From an uncultured Bacteroidota bacterium (GTDB lineage Bacteria; Bacteroidota; Bacteroidia; Chitinophagales; Chitinophagaceae), in the NCBI GenBank assembly GCA_902826165.1, contig CADEDV010000011.1, forward strand, positions 1,190 through 65,189: 64,000 nucleotides of DNA. The letters run 5' to 3'. The position numbers were made by a program, and so were the translations under genes. The notes beneath the pieces are model-generated. The model was given only the letters and a program-made list of their open reading frames with translations. It was not told the origin of the DNA and did no database searches. How positions within the stretch are numbered: position 1 is the stretch's first letter; every line of letters starts with the position of its first letter. Positions 17,300 through 25,980 of this stretch are shown here, piece after piece.

Positions 17300-18607
17300 A
17301 TGGCAAAATATAGGATTGTATTTTTAATTCTGTTCTTTCTATGTTCTTTGTTTTCAAAAAAAGCAGTTGCCCAGCGATACCTTTCGGATATTGACTCTTC
17401 TTTTTTTATTAAGGATACGGTCAGGCCGGTCCTGAAACGGTTTGAAAATCTTCGTATTTCAGGATACTTGCAGCCGCAATTCCAGGTGGCCCAGGAAAAA
17501 GGAGCCGCATCCTATAACGGGGGGAATTTTTCCGCTTTCTCTAATAATCGATTCATGCTTAGACGGGCGAGGATAAGAATTGACTATTTTCTGGCGACAA
17601 AGGATGGTTTTCCGAAAGCTGTTTTTACTTTCCAGGTAGATGCGACAGAAAGGGGGGTTGGCCTGCGGGATGTGTTTGTAAAAGTTTACGAGGCAAAAAA
17701 GCATCATTTTTCACTGACAGCAGGTATGTTTGCCCGTCCCTTTGGATTTGAAGTCAATCTTTCCTCCCAGTTCCGGGAAGCACCTGAACGGGGCCGCATG
17801 TCGCAGATACTAATGCCTTCTGAACGGGACCTGGGGGCAATGATCACTTACGACCCGCTGCCCAAAACAGCCAGGAATAAATTATTTAAAATTGATGCCG
17901 GTCTTTTTAACGGGCAGGGGCTGTCGGGCACCACTGATTTTGACAGCCATAAAGATTTTATCAGCAGGGTAACGTTCAAGCCACAAAAACTTAAAAAATG
18001 GGAATTGAGCGGGGGGCTTTCCTTATTATATGGTGGTTGGCGACAGGCTACGAAATATGTCTATGAAACCCAAACCAGTACTACAGGGGATAAGTTATAT
18101 ATCGTTGATTCAGCTCTATCCAATATTGGTAAAGTAGCTCCCCGTCATTATTACGGAGCCGATCTGCAGGTAAAATTCAAACACGGCTGGGGGGAGACAG
18201 AACTTAGAAATGAATACTGGAGAGGTTCACAACCGGGTACGGCCACAACCAGCACCAACCCGGGTACGTTGCCGGATGCTCCCACTTATCTGCGGCAGTT
18301 TGACGGTGGGTTCTTCTTTTTACTGCAGCATATTGTGAACCGGAATAACCAGTTACTGATCAAATACGACTGGTATGATCCTAATACTAAGGTAGAGGAG
18401 ATGGAAATCGGAAAGCCGGGCACCAATTTCAACGCTACGGATATACGATATACTACATGGGGTATCGGGTTTTTAAGGGTGTTGAATGAGAATTTGCGGT
18501 TAGTGGTCTATTACGATATCGTTAAGAACGAAACCACTCAATTTACCGGCTACACCGGCGATAAAAAGGATAACATACTTACTTTCCGCTTTCATTACCG
18601 GTTTTAA
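17300..18607 (+). CDS. Outer-membrane porin, OprP/OprO-type (phosphate-selective porin family)
   Basis: A 435-residue outer-membrane protein with a signal peptide ending at AVAQ and a barrel of alternating strands. Family features include the N-terminal SGYLQPQFQVAQEKG segment, RFMLRRARIRIDYFLATKDG (typical of phosphate-selective porins O and P), VFVKVYEAKKHHFSLTAGMFARPFGFE and the C-terminal LTFRFHYRF ending in Phe. The family forms anion-selective channels induced on phosphate limitation. The neighbouring PiT/DUF47 genes and the repeated TAAC sites upstream support a phosphate role, though selectivity cannot be confirmed from sequence. Confidence 0.87.
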   Translation: MAKYRIVFLILFFLCSLFSKKAVAQRYLSDIDSSFFIKDTVRPVLKRFENLRISGYLQPQFQVAQEKGAASYNGGNFSAFSNNRFMLRRARIRIDYFLATKDGFPKAVFTFQVDATERGVGLRDVFVKVYEAKKHHFSLTAGMFARPFGFEVNLSSQFREAPERGRMSQILMPSERDLGAMITYDPLPKTARNKLFKIDAGLFNGQGLSGTTDFDSHKDFISRVTFKPQKLKKWELSGGLSLLYGGWRQATKYVYETQTSTTGDKLYIVDSALSNIGKVAPRHYYGADLQVKFKHGWGETELRNEYWRGSQPGTATTSTNPGTLPDAPTYLRQFDGGFFFLLQHIVNRNNQLLIKYDWYDPNTKVEEMEIGKPGTNFNATDIRYTTWGIGFLRVLNENLRLVVYYDIVKNETTQFTGYTGDKKDNILTFRFHYRF

Positions 18608-18615
18608 TACCCGGC

Positions 18616-18693
18616 GTAACATTGCCGTAACATTGCCATCATAATTGGTTAACACGGGAGTAACATACCGGTAATCTTACAAGCCGTCCTTTG
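18616..18693 (+). promoter_or_regulatory. Second candidate Pho box upstream of the TonB receptor
   Basis: Six positions in strict 11-bp register: GTAAC 18616, GTAAC 18627, ATCAT 18638 (degenerate), TTAAC 18649, GTAAC 18660, GTAAT 18671. The first two sit in a tandem GTAACATTGCC duplication. A weak -7-like GTCCTTTG (18686-18693) follows ten bases after the last repeat, and the ATG is at 18710. The arrangement repeats that found upstream of the porin gene, so one regulator probably controls both. Confidence 0.6.
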
Positions 18694-18709
18694 CCCGCAA
18701 ATAACTGAT

Positions 18710-21574
18710 ATGACTGCAAGGGTACGCTTCTTATTACTGATCATGTGTTTTGGGGTTGCTTCTTCCTCTTTTGCACAAACAACAATTAAATTATCCGGTA
18801 AGGTAACTAATCAGAAAAATGAGCCTGTTGCAGGTGCCTCAGTTTTGATTGAAGGCACAAACACCGGAACTGCTGCTAATATTGAAGGTCGTTTTACGTT
18901 GAACCTTGAGCCAGGGAAAAAATACACCCTCATCATTTCTGCCACAGGATACAATGGGAAATCAATAGCCGATATAGAAGTTGCGATCGGAGCTAATAAT
19001 GAAATGGATATAGTGTTGGAACCAAGTAAGCAATCAGAATTAGGAGGGGTGGTGCTTAAATCAACACGCCGCCAGGAAAGCACAAATGCTTTACTTTCTT
19101 TTCAGAAAAATAATACCGCTCTTTCCAGCGGACTTGCGGCAGACTTTATCCGTCGTACGCCAGATAAAAACACAGGTGAGGTTTTAAAAAGAGTGAGCGG
19201 TACCAGTATCCAGGACAATAAATTTGTGATCGTCCGTGGCCTGAGTGACCGTTACAACTCTGCTGTAATTAATAATGCGCAGTTACCCAGCACTGAGCCG
19301 GACAAAAAAGCATTTTCTTTCGATGTAATTCCTTCCTCCCTTGTAGATAATATTATTATCAATAAAACGGCTACCCCGGAACTGCCCGGTGATTTTGCCG
19401 GCGGTCTTGTTCAGATCAATACCAAAGATGTTCCTACAAAGAATTCATTAAATATAGGTGTGAGTTTTGGCTTCAATACTCAATCAGCATTCAAAGATTT
19501 TATTAGTAATGAAAGAAACGGGCTTGACTGGCTGGGCTTTGATGATAAAACAAGAGGACTTCCGAAAGGATTCTCCACTTCACCACAGGCTTACCGGGCA
19601 TTGGGCGGAACTAATACTGGTGTTCAGCAGCAAATTGAAATGAGTAAGTTGTTCAGGAACGATGTGTACAAACAGAAAAACTCCACCGCATTGCCCACAC
19701 AGACTTTTAATATTACCTGGGGAAACAGTGCCAGGTTTAAAGATGGAGGTACACTGGGAACTATTTTATCCGTGCAATATCGCAGTAGTATGCTTAAATA
19801 TGCCGTTGACAGAAAGCTGCATGAAGACGATGGGGATGTATTGGTTGAGCTGTATGATGAACAGAATAAGTATAGTGTGAACGTCGGTGCTCTTGCCAAT
19901 ATCACCTATGTAAAAGGAAAGCATAAAATATCATTCAAAAACCTGGTGAACCAGCTGTTTGAAGATAATTATTATACCCGTACAGGTGTGAGTAATGACC
20001 GGGTGCAGGATATTGATTTCCGCTCCTCTGCCCTTAACCAACGGTCTTTATATAGCGGACAATTAGAAGGTGAACATCAAATAACGAGAGGTGGTATCAA
20101 GCTCAGGTGGAATGGAAACTTTGCCTATAACTGGAAATCACAACCAGATCTACGGACTTCGTCTTATTTCCGTTCAAAAGGGACAAACGATCCGTTTGAA
20201 TTTAACGATGATGATACCCGTCGTTTCTTCAGCGACCTGAAAGATTACAGTTACGGAGCAAATGGCGCCCTCACAATTCCTTTTACGATGGGTAAAAATA
20301 AGCAGACTTTTAAAGCCGGGGGTTCTACATTAATCCGTATCAGGGATTTCCGTAGCCGCATCCTTCGCTATGAGCCGGCTAATGTGACACAGTTTAATTC
20401 AAGCAAAAATTTCCTTTCATACGACCAGATATTTGCACCAGAGAATATAGGTACTGATGGATTTAAAATCCTTGATTTTACGAATAACCAGGATAAGTAT
20501 TTTGGAGTGTCTGTTTTAAATGGTATGTATGGAATGCTGGATAATAATTTTGGTGAAAAGATCAGGTTGGTTTGGGGTGTGAGAGTGGAAAATTTTCAGC
20601 AATTCCTGACCACAAAAGACGTAACTGCTAAACGAGTTGTGGTGAATACGGAGAAATGGGATGTATTACCTTCCTTCAACTTTACTTTTTCTCCTAACAG
20701 CAAAAACAATATTCGTGCAGCTGCCAGCCGCACAGTAGCACGACCCGAATTCAGAGAAATAGCTCCTTTCGCTTTCTTTGACTATGAGGTGAATTATGCG
20801 GTGAATGGTAATCCTGACCTGAAAAGAAGCTCTATTCTCAACGGAGATCTGCGCTATGAATTTTATCCAAAAGGAGGAGAAGCAATAACTATAGGAGCTT
20901 TCTATAAATATTTTGATGACCCGATTGAACTGCGGCTGAACTCTTCCAGTGTACTGGACAGGCGTAACTACGAATATACCAATGCGGATAAAGCTTACTC
21001 ATTAGGTGCGGAATTTGAGGTAAGAAAAAATCTTGATTTTGTCAGCAATTCACTGGAAAACTTCAGCGTGTTTGCCAACCTCACTTATATCTATTCAAAA
21101 GTTACCTTATTGTCAACTACCGGTGCAGGTAATGTAACTGCTAACCGTCCTTTACAGGGACAATCTCCCTATCTCATTAACGTCGGACTTCAGTATAATA
21201 GTAAAACCGGCGGATGGAACGGGTCCTTATTATACAACAGGATAGGACAACGTCTTGCCCTGGTTGGTATCAACGATCTTGGGTTCCCTGATGTATATGA
21301 AAGACCCCGTGACCAGGTAGATATTCAGATAGCAAAAAAAATAATGAAGAATAAAGGAGAGATCAAACTCACCTGGGCTGACCTGCTTAATCCTTCCTAC
21401 TATTTCTATGAGAATGTGGATAGTAAGAAGGCCTTTGGAAGTGGAAATGACCGGTTATTCTATTCTTATAAACCCGGATCCACAATTACAGTAGGGTTTA
21501 CTTATGATTTTAACCTGGGAAAAAATAAATTTTTATCATCAATAACTGCAAAAAGCAAAACAAAAATTATATGA
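18710..21574 (+). CDS. TonB-dependent receptor with carboxypeptidase-regulatory-like domain
   Basis: A 954-residue outer-membrane active transporter. It has a signal peptide (MTARVRFLLLIMCFGVASSSFAQ), a carboxypeptidase D regulatory-like beta domain (about 25-110: KLSGKVTNQKNEPVAGASVLIEG), a plug domain (about 130-240, with VLKRVSGTSIQDNKFVIVRGLSDRYN) and a long barrel to the C-terminus. It overlaps the next gene by four bases (ATGA), so the receptor and lipoprotein are translationally coupled. The receptor is not SusC type. Candidate Pho-box repeats upstream and the adjacent phosphate porin suggest uptake of a phosphorus compound; the ligand is unknown. Confidence 0.9.
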   Translation: MTARVRFLLLIMCFGVASSSFAQTTIKLSGKVTNQKNEPVAGASVLIEGTNTGTAANIEGRFTLNLEPGKKYTLIISATGYNGKSIADIEVAIGANNEMDIVLEPSKQSELGGVVLKSTRRQESTNALLSFQKNNTALSSGLAADFIRRTPDKNTGEVLKRVSGTSIQDNKFVIVRGLSDRYNSAVINNAQLPSTEPDKKAFSFDVIPSSLVDNIIINKTATPELPGDFAGGLVQINTKDVPTKNSLNIGVSFGFNTQSAFKDFISNERNGLDWLGFDDKTRGLPKGFSTSPQAYRALGGTNTGVQQQIEMSKLFRNDVYKQKNSTALPTQTFNITWGNSARFKDGGTLGTILSVQYRSSMLKYAVDRKLHEDDGDVLVELYDEQNKYSVNVGALANITYVKGKHKISFKNLVNQLFEDNYYTRTGVSNDRVQDIDFRSSALNQRSLYSGQLEGEHQITRGGIKLRWNGNFAYNWKSQPDLRTSSYFRSKGTNDPFEFNDDDTRRFFSDLKDYSYGANGALTIPFTMGKNKQTFKAGGSTLIRIRDFRSRILRYEPANVTQFNSSKNFLSYDQIFAPENIGTDGFKILDFTNNQDKYFGVSVLNGMYGMLDNNFGEKIRLVWGVRVENFQQFLTTKDVTAKRVVVNTEKWDVLPSFNFTFSPNSKNNIRAAASRTVARPEFREIAPFAFFDYEVNYAVNGNPDLKRSSILNGDLRYEFYPKGGEAITIGAFYKYFDDPIELRLNSSSVLDRRNYEYTNADKAYSLGAEFEVRKNLDFVSNSLENFSVFANLTYIYSKVTLLSTTGAGNVTANRPLQGQSPYLINVGLQYNSKTGGWNGSLLYNRIGQRLALVGINDLGFPDVYERPRDQVDIQIAKKIMKNKGEIKLTWADLLNPSYYFYENVDSKKAFGSGNDRLFYSYKPGSTITVGFTYDFNLGKNKFLSSITAKSKTKII

Positions 21575-22923
21575 AGAAAATTCTTTATGGTACACTGATC
21601 ATGTTGTCACTTGTCAGTGCTACTTCTTGTGTGAAGGTAAATTTCGATGAAGGAGAAGTGGTTACGGCCCCTACAGATCCTACCAGTAATGTGATCTCCG
21701 GTATCATTTCTTCCAGCAAGTTCTATGCAAAAGGAAAATGGATACTGAAAGGGTATGTATACGTTACAGAAGGTGCCACAGTGACCTTTGAAGCCGGTTG
21801 CGTGGTACAAAGTGATATCACTGAAAAAGGGGCATTGATCATAGAAAGGGGAGCTAAACTAATTGCTTCTGGAACAGCTGCCAATCCCATTGTCTTCACC
21901 AGTGGTAAAGCTGTTGGTTCAAGAGCTCCCGGCGACTGGGGTGGTATTATCTTGTTGGGTAAAGCACCAACCAACCGTCCTCTTGACCCAGCTCCGACTA
22001 TTGAAGGTGGTGTAGGACGCCAGTATGGTGGAACTGACCCGTTGGATGAAAGTGGTATTCTGCGTTATGTTCGCATTGAATACGCAGGTATTGCTGCCGA
22101 ACCCGGTTCTGAAATTAATGGTCTGACCTGTGGTGGTGTAGGATCAGGTACTATCCTGGAAAATATCCAGGTGTCTTTTGGTAATGATGATGCATATGAA
22201 TTTTTTGGTGGTACTGTAAATGCCAAAAACCTGATCGCTTTGGCAACTGCAGATGATGATTTTGACTTTGATTTTGGATATACCGGTAAAATTCAGTTTG
22301 CGGTATCCTGCCGTAAACCTGATTTCGTGGATGCAGGTGATGCAGGAAATGGTATTGAGTGCGATAATGATGCAACAGGCACAACAGCTACTCCCCGTAC
22401 AAAACCTCAGTTAAGTAACTTTACTATTATCGGGCCTAATAATGCCGCTGGTACAGCAGCTAATCATAATTTTTCTAACAGGTGGAGAAGATCAACACAA
22501 TTTATCTTACGTAACTCCATCCTGATGGGTCACCCAGATGCCGGTTTTTCTACTGAATCAGATAACACCCTCAATGATTATTATGTAAATAATATTTCGG
22601 AGTTTAAAAATAACCTGGTGCATGCGATTGCCCTTCCTTATAAAACAGCCAATGCTGCCATTGCATCAAATGCGCAGATACAGGCAAAGGCCGAAAGTGA
22701 GGGTTGTATCACCTATGCTGATGCTGCGGGTATTCAGCTCACCAGTCCTTTCTATTCTACTACACCTAATTTCTTACCGGTAGCAGGTTCACCTGCACTG
22801 ACAGGTGCCAGCTTTACAGGTATGAATGCGTTCTTTACCAGTACTACGTACCGGGGTGCATTCGGAGCTACCAACTGGACAGCAACCTGGACCAACTGGG
22901 ATCCGCAGAATGCAGCTTATTAA
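21571..22923 (+). CDS. Lipoprotein with beta-helix-like fold, partner of the TonB receptor
   Basis: A 450-residue protein with a lipoprotein signal (LVSATSC, Cys at about 20). The body has repeated short strands with Gly turns (GAKLIASGTAANPIVFTSGK, GDWGGIILLGKAPTN, GTILENIQVSFGNDDAYEFFGGTVNAKNL), suggestive of a right-handed parallel beta helix. An acidic DDDFDFDFGYTG segment could bind metal. It overlaps the receptor gene by four bases, so it is probably the surface partner of the receptor. It has no SusD-type features. The exact function is not known to me; the pair resembles a phosphate-starvation receptor-lipoprotein couple found in other Bacteroidota, but that is from memory. Confidence 0.8.
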   Translation: MKKILYGTLIMLSLVSATSCVKVNFDEGEVVTAPTDPTSNVISGIISSSKFYAKGKWILKGYVYVTEGATVTFEAGCVVQSDITEKGALIIERGAKLIASGTAANPIVFTSGKAVGSRAPGDWGGIILLGKAPTNRPLDPAPTIEGGVGRQYGGTDPLDESGILRYVRIEYAGIAAEPGSEINGLTCGGVGSGTILENIQVSFGNDDAYEFFGGTVNAKNLIALATADDDFDFDFGYTGKIQFAVSCRKPDFVDAGDAGNGIECDNDATGTTATPRTKPQLSNFTIIGPNNAAGTAANHNFSNRWRRSTQFILRNSILMGHPDAGFSTESDNTLNDYYVNNISEFKNNLVHAIALPYKTANAAIASNAQIQAKAESEGCITYADAAGIQLTSPFYSTTPNFLPVAGSPALTGASFTGMNAFFTSTTYRGAFGATNWTATWTNWDPQNAAY

Positions 22924-22945
22924 AAAGTAATTTTTTACTGTTATA

Positions 22946-22980
22946 AAAACGTTCCGGAATATTCCGGAACGTTTTATTTT
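22946..22980 (+). terminator. Terminator: 30-bp perfect palindrome with T-rich tail
   Basis: AAAACGTTCCGGAAT is followed directly by its exact reverse complement (22946-22975), then ATTTT. It lies 22 bases after the lipoprotein stop codon and ends the receptor-lipoprotein operon. Confidence 0.85.
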
Positions 22981-23008
22981 AGAGAAATTTGTAAATGAAT
23001 TGACATCC

Positions 23009-23443
23009 ATGATACGGTTCTGTTTTTTTGTATTTTATACAGGCATTATTTCTTTTGTTATTTCATGTAAGCAAGGCGGTAAAACCGGCCTCCAGCCGGA
23101 AATTATGGCTTGTGACAGTGCTGTTGTTATGTATTACAATACAGCCGGGGATCCTCGTTTCTTCAGGATGGTAAAGAATTATGATAAGGATTTTATTGTA
23201 TCTGTACACAATGCCGTAAATGATAAAGTGATAGCAGCTAAAGACAGCTGTATTACGCAGGGTAAAATCTATTTTTATGGTATGAAAGGAGCGGTATATG
23301 TAGTTTATTTTTCCCGGTTGGAAGATTGCATGACACTTTCTTTAATTAAAACAGGAGAGAAATATTTTACAGCAATGACAAAAGAAGTAAAACAGGTACT
23401 GGATGAACTGGAAAAATCGGCCGGTACTCCAGGCCAGGAATAA
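23009..23443 (+). CDS. Hypothetical lipoprotein
   Basis: A 144-residue protein of unknown function. The N-terminus is hydrophobic and ends in SFVISCKQGG, a plausible lipobox with acylated Cys, so it is probably an outer-membrane or periplasmic lipoprotein. The remainder alternates short strands and helices (VVMYYNTAGDPRFFRMVKNYD, KIYFYGMKGAVYVVYFSRLED). I use the ATG at 23009 rather than the TTG at 23000. It is convergent with the next gene with a single base between stop codons. Confidence 0.7.
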   Translation: MIRFCFFVFYTGIISFVISCKQGGKTGLQPEIMACDSAVVMYYNTAGDPRFFRMVKNYDKDFIVSVHNAVNDKVIAAKDSCITQGKIYFYGMKGAVYVVYFSRLEDCMTLSLIKTGEKYFTAMTKEVKQVLDELEKSAGTPGQE

Positions 23444-23444
23444 A

Positions 23445-24653
23445 TTACTTCATCCCAGGTTCATACGAATAAGCAACTTCATAGTCAACAGATCTTAATT
23501 CCGGCAATAATTTGCCCAGGGGCAATTCTTTTTTCTGCGGGGTTGGTTCACACACGGTATATTTTTCTCCGTTGTACAATACTGGTTTCCCGACCGGTTT
23601 TTTCAATTGTACAGCTATTGTTACATGCGTTGGAAAACTAAGGACGATCATCGGCAGGTTATAAATTTCTTTTACCAGGTAGAAGAATAAGGCCGCCCTG
23701 TCCTCGCAATCGCTTTGTTCATATAAAAGAGTTTGTTCCGGTGACAATCGTTTCTCCCTGCCGAAAACTGCTGAATCAGCTTCAAATAAAAAGGCATCCC
23801 GGGTAAAATGCACCAGGAAATCAATACCTTTTTTTGTACTTAGTTTTCTAATCTTTTGCTTCAGCACCGGGATAAGCGACTGGTAGGTTTCCCGGCTCAG
23901 GGGAATATTAAAATAGGATTCATAATCCACTACCGGGTAGTTATTAAATATTGCTTTGACCTCAGGATTCAGTCTTATTTTGAAATAATAGTCGCTGTTA
24001 TGAAAATTGAACCGGATGTCTTTTTCAAGGTATGCATCAGGCCTGAAATTCGGCAGATGGCTGATCTTATACGAAAACCCTTTTAGCAGTTTTGCAGCCA
24101 ACGGTAATTCAAGTTCCCTGAATTGTACTTTTTCAAAATCAATACTGCCATAATCGTGATAATTTAGGCAGATATATTGCCGGCCATTCTTTAACCGGTA
24201 AGGAATATTATAAATATTCTCGTCACTCTGCACATAAAAGAGTAACTGGTCGCCGGCAATTGCCAGGATGGCATCATACCCGGAGCGGGTCAGCAGGAAC
24301 CATTTATATAAAGTGTAGCGGTAATAATTATCTGCTTTTGGGCTTACCTGCTGGGCTGTCTTCCGCACCAACTGGTAAAAAAGCCAGTCATCCAGCTTAT
24401 AATCTTTTTTATATGCCAGGAGGGCATTGATGACAGGAGAATAATCTGACCGGCTGATTGTTTGTACGAATGACTGAACCGCTTTTTCTTCCAGTTTACC
24501 CGGCAAAGGCACGAATGAGGTTTTGTCAAACGGAAGAATGATGCTGTCGCCATAAAAATCAAAACGGACAGGAACCTGTTCTTTTTGTGCAGCAGAAAAA
24601 GTGGCCAGACTTAGTCCGGTAAAGAATAATAATATGTATCGGTTTAGTTTCAA
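23445..24653 (-). CDS. Secreted transglutaminase-like superfamily protein
   Basis: A 402-residue protein with a signal peptide (LLFFTGLSLATFSAAQ). Near residues 335-380 it shows the transglutaminase-like triad layout: Cys in EQSDCEDRAALFFYLV, His in SFPTHVTIAVQL, and an acidic residue in YTVCEPTPQ. Such proteins are usually proteases or amidases of the papain-like fold, acting in the periplasm on proteins or peptidoglycan. The N-terminal 300 residues have no recognised domain. It is transcribed alone. A -33/-7-like pair (TTG and TATTTTTA on the minus strand) lies about 15-45 bases upstream. The actual substrate is unknown. Confidence 0.75.
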   Translation of the reverse strand: MKLNRYILLFFTGLSLATFSAAQKEQVPVRFDFYGDSIILPFDKTSFVPLPGKLEEKAVQSFVQTISRSDYSPVINALLAYKKDYKLDDWLFYQLVRKTAQQVSPKADNYYRYTLYKWFLLTRSGYDAILAIAGDQLLFYVQSDENIYNIPYRLKNGRQYICLNYHDYGSIDFEKVQFRELELPLAAKLLKGFSYKISHLPNFRPDAYLEKDIRFNFHNSDYYFKIRLNPEVKAIFNNYPVVDYESYFNIPLSRETYQSLIPVLKQKIRKLSTKKGIDFLVHFTRDAFLFEADSAVFGREKRLSPEQTLLYEQSDCEDRAALFFYLVKEIYNLPMIVLSFPTHVTIAVQLKKPVGKPVLYNGEKYTVCEPTPQKKELPLGKLLPELRSVDYEVAYSYEPGMK

Positions 24654-24941
24654 CAGGCAGACTTCACCAATAAAAATACGAAACTTGCACTAAGTACAAG
24701 GAACTGGGAGGATAAGCCAGTTGGGATGGGCCTGGTTTAATAATGTTAGCATAATCTTCATCTAACAAGCAGGTAATACTGGAGGGGCAACTTTACAACA
24801 GCTCTTATATTTACCCAATCGTCCCAGTCACATTTCCCATGTGTTAGTAATCTTTACCGGGAGCAGATTTCTCATGCAGTTGCCACACCGCGGCAGGACA
24901 GGCCCGGTGTGGTTTTTTATTTTAGTATAGTATTGAAATGA
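24654..24941. other. Intergenic region, possible plus-strand transcript
   Basis: This 288-base stretch has no convincing protein-coding frame. It contains the presumed promoter of the gene to its left and, at its right end, a terminator oriented for plus-strand transcription although no plus-strand gene precedes it. A small RNA is possible. No known RNA family is recognised by eye. Confidence 0.35.
24883..24918 (+). terminator. Orphan Rho-independent terminator
   Basis: CCACACCG (24883-24890) pairs with CGGTGTGG (24905-24912) and is followed by TTTTTT ATTTTA on the plus strand. Both adjacent genes are on the minus strand, so nothing annotated is terminated by it in this direction. Confidence 0.65.
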
Positions 24942-25970
24942 TCAGCAGAGTATTTCTTCGGACAGAATGGTTTCCATCATCCTGCTCTCTGCCAGGGAAA
25001 AGATATGCTCAAGACATTGGGGAATGGTGCGGCTGTAATCTTTGGCAGTAGGGGCGGGGGATTGTATCCATGTATAAAATTGTTGTTTGAACTGCTGGCC
25101 TGCAGACGATAAACTGGTAACACCCAGCTGTTCCAGTGCAGCGGCATTGCATTGCTGTTCGTATTGCCCGCGGATGGGTATGACCATGATCTTTTTGCCG
25201 AGCTGTAAGGCTTCTGCCGGTGTTTCAAAACCAGCCCCGCAAATAATACCGGTGCAACTGACCAGGCTTTTATTGAATAACTCCTTATTTACCGGGATAA
25301 ATTGAATGTTCCCCTCCTTATGTATCGTTGTGGCCTCCCTGCTGAAAACCTCGAAGCGAAATGCCGGTAATGCCTGTAATAATTGTAGCAACTGTGCTTC
25401 GCACCAGGAAGGGAGATAGACCGTGATATGGCCTTTGTCAACAGCTGTGGCATCAATGATGGATTGTTTGACAACAGCCCCGAAAATATTTTCATCATAG
25501 CTCTCGAAATGAAACCCGGCGTGATGGGAAGCTTTTACATAGTTCTTCAACAGCCATTCTCCGTGCAGGCTTTTCTTTTCTGGTCTCGGGGTGAGATCCG
25601 ATTGAAAACTGGCCTGGTGACCAAAATGGATTGAAGGTATTTTTTTCCTTGCACAGGCAATGCCGGTGATAAAATCAAAATCATTCAGTACCAGGTCATA
25701 TTTCTCCACCGGCAGGTCCCTGATCTCTTCCCAAAGTTCAATGGGACGAAGTTGTTTAACCGTATGCCAGTAATTCAATCCTCCTTTACGATTATAAAAA
25801 AGGCTGATACCCTTGCTGCGGTATTTTACAGGAGCATCCAGTAACAGGTTGCTGTTATCTCCACTCAGGAAAATATCAACGCTGCCATACCGTTGCAGGT
25901 GCGGCAGCAGTTCCATCGCCCGGCTGATATGTCCATTACCGGTGGCCTGTACAGCATAAAATATTTTCAT
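24942..25970 (-). CDS. Glycosyltransferase, MurG/GT28-like superfamily
   Basis: A 342-residue soluble protein of the GT-B fold, resembling predicted glycosyltransferases related to UDP-GlcNAc transferases. The N-terminus MKIFYAVQATGNGHISRAMELLPHL has the GxGHxxR glycine-rich motif shared with MurG. The C-terminal nucleotide-sugar-binding half has CTGIICGAGFETPAEALQLGKKIMVIP and QYEQQCNAAALEQLG, the typical G-G-x-x-x-E region and donor-binding loop. Ten bases separate it from the upstream metallophosphatase, so they form an operon. A role in lipid or cell-envelope glycan synthesis is likely but acceptor and donor are unknown. Confidence 0.85.
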   Translation of the reverse strand: MKIFYAVQATGNGHISRAMELLPHLQRYGSVDIFLSGDNSNLLLDAPVKYRSKGISLFYNRKGGLNYWHTVKQLRPIELWEEIRDLPVEKYDLVLNDFDFITGIACARKKIPSIHFGHQASFQSDLTPRPEKKSLHGEWLLKNYVKASHHAGFHFESYDENIFGAVVKQSIIDATAVDKGHITVYLPSWCEAQLLQLLQALPAFRFEVFSREATTIHKEGNIQFIPVNKELFNKSLVSCTGIICGAGFETPAEALQLGKKIMVIPIRGQYEQQCNAAALEQLGVTSLSSAGQQFKQQFYTWIQSPAPTAKDYSRTIPQCLEHIFSLAESRMMETILSEEILC

Positions 25971-25980
25971 ATCATTTTAT

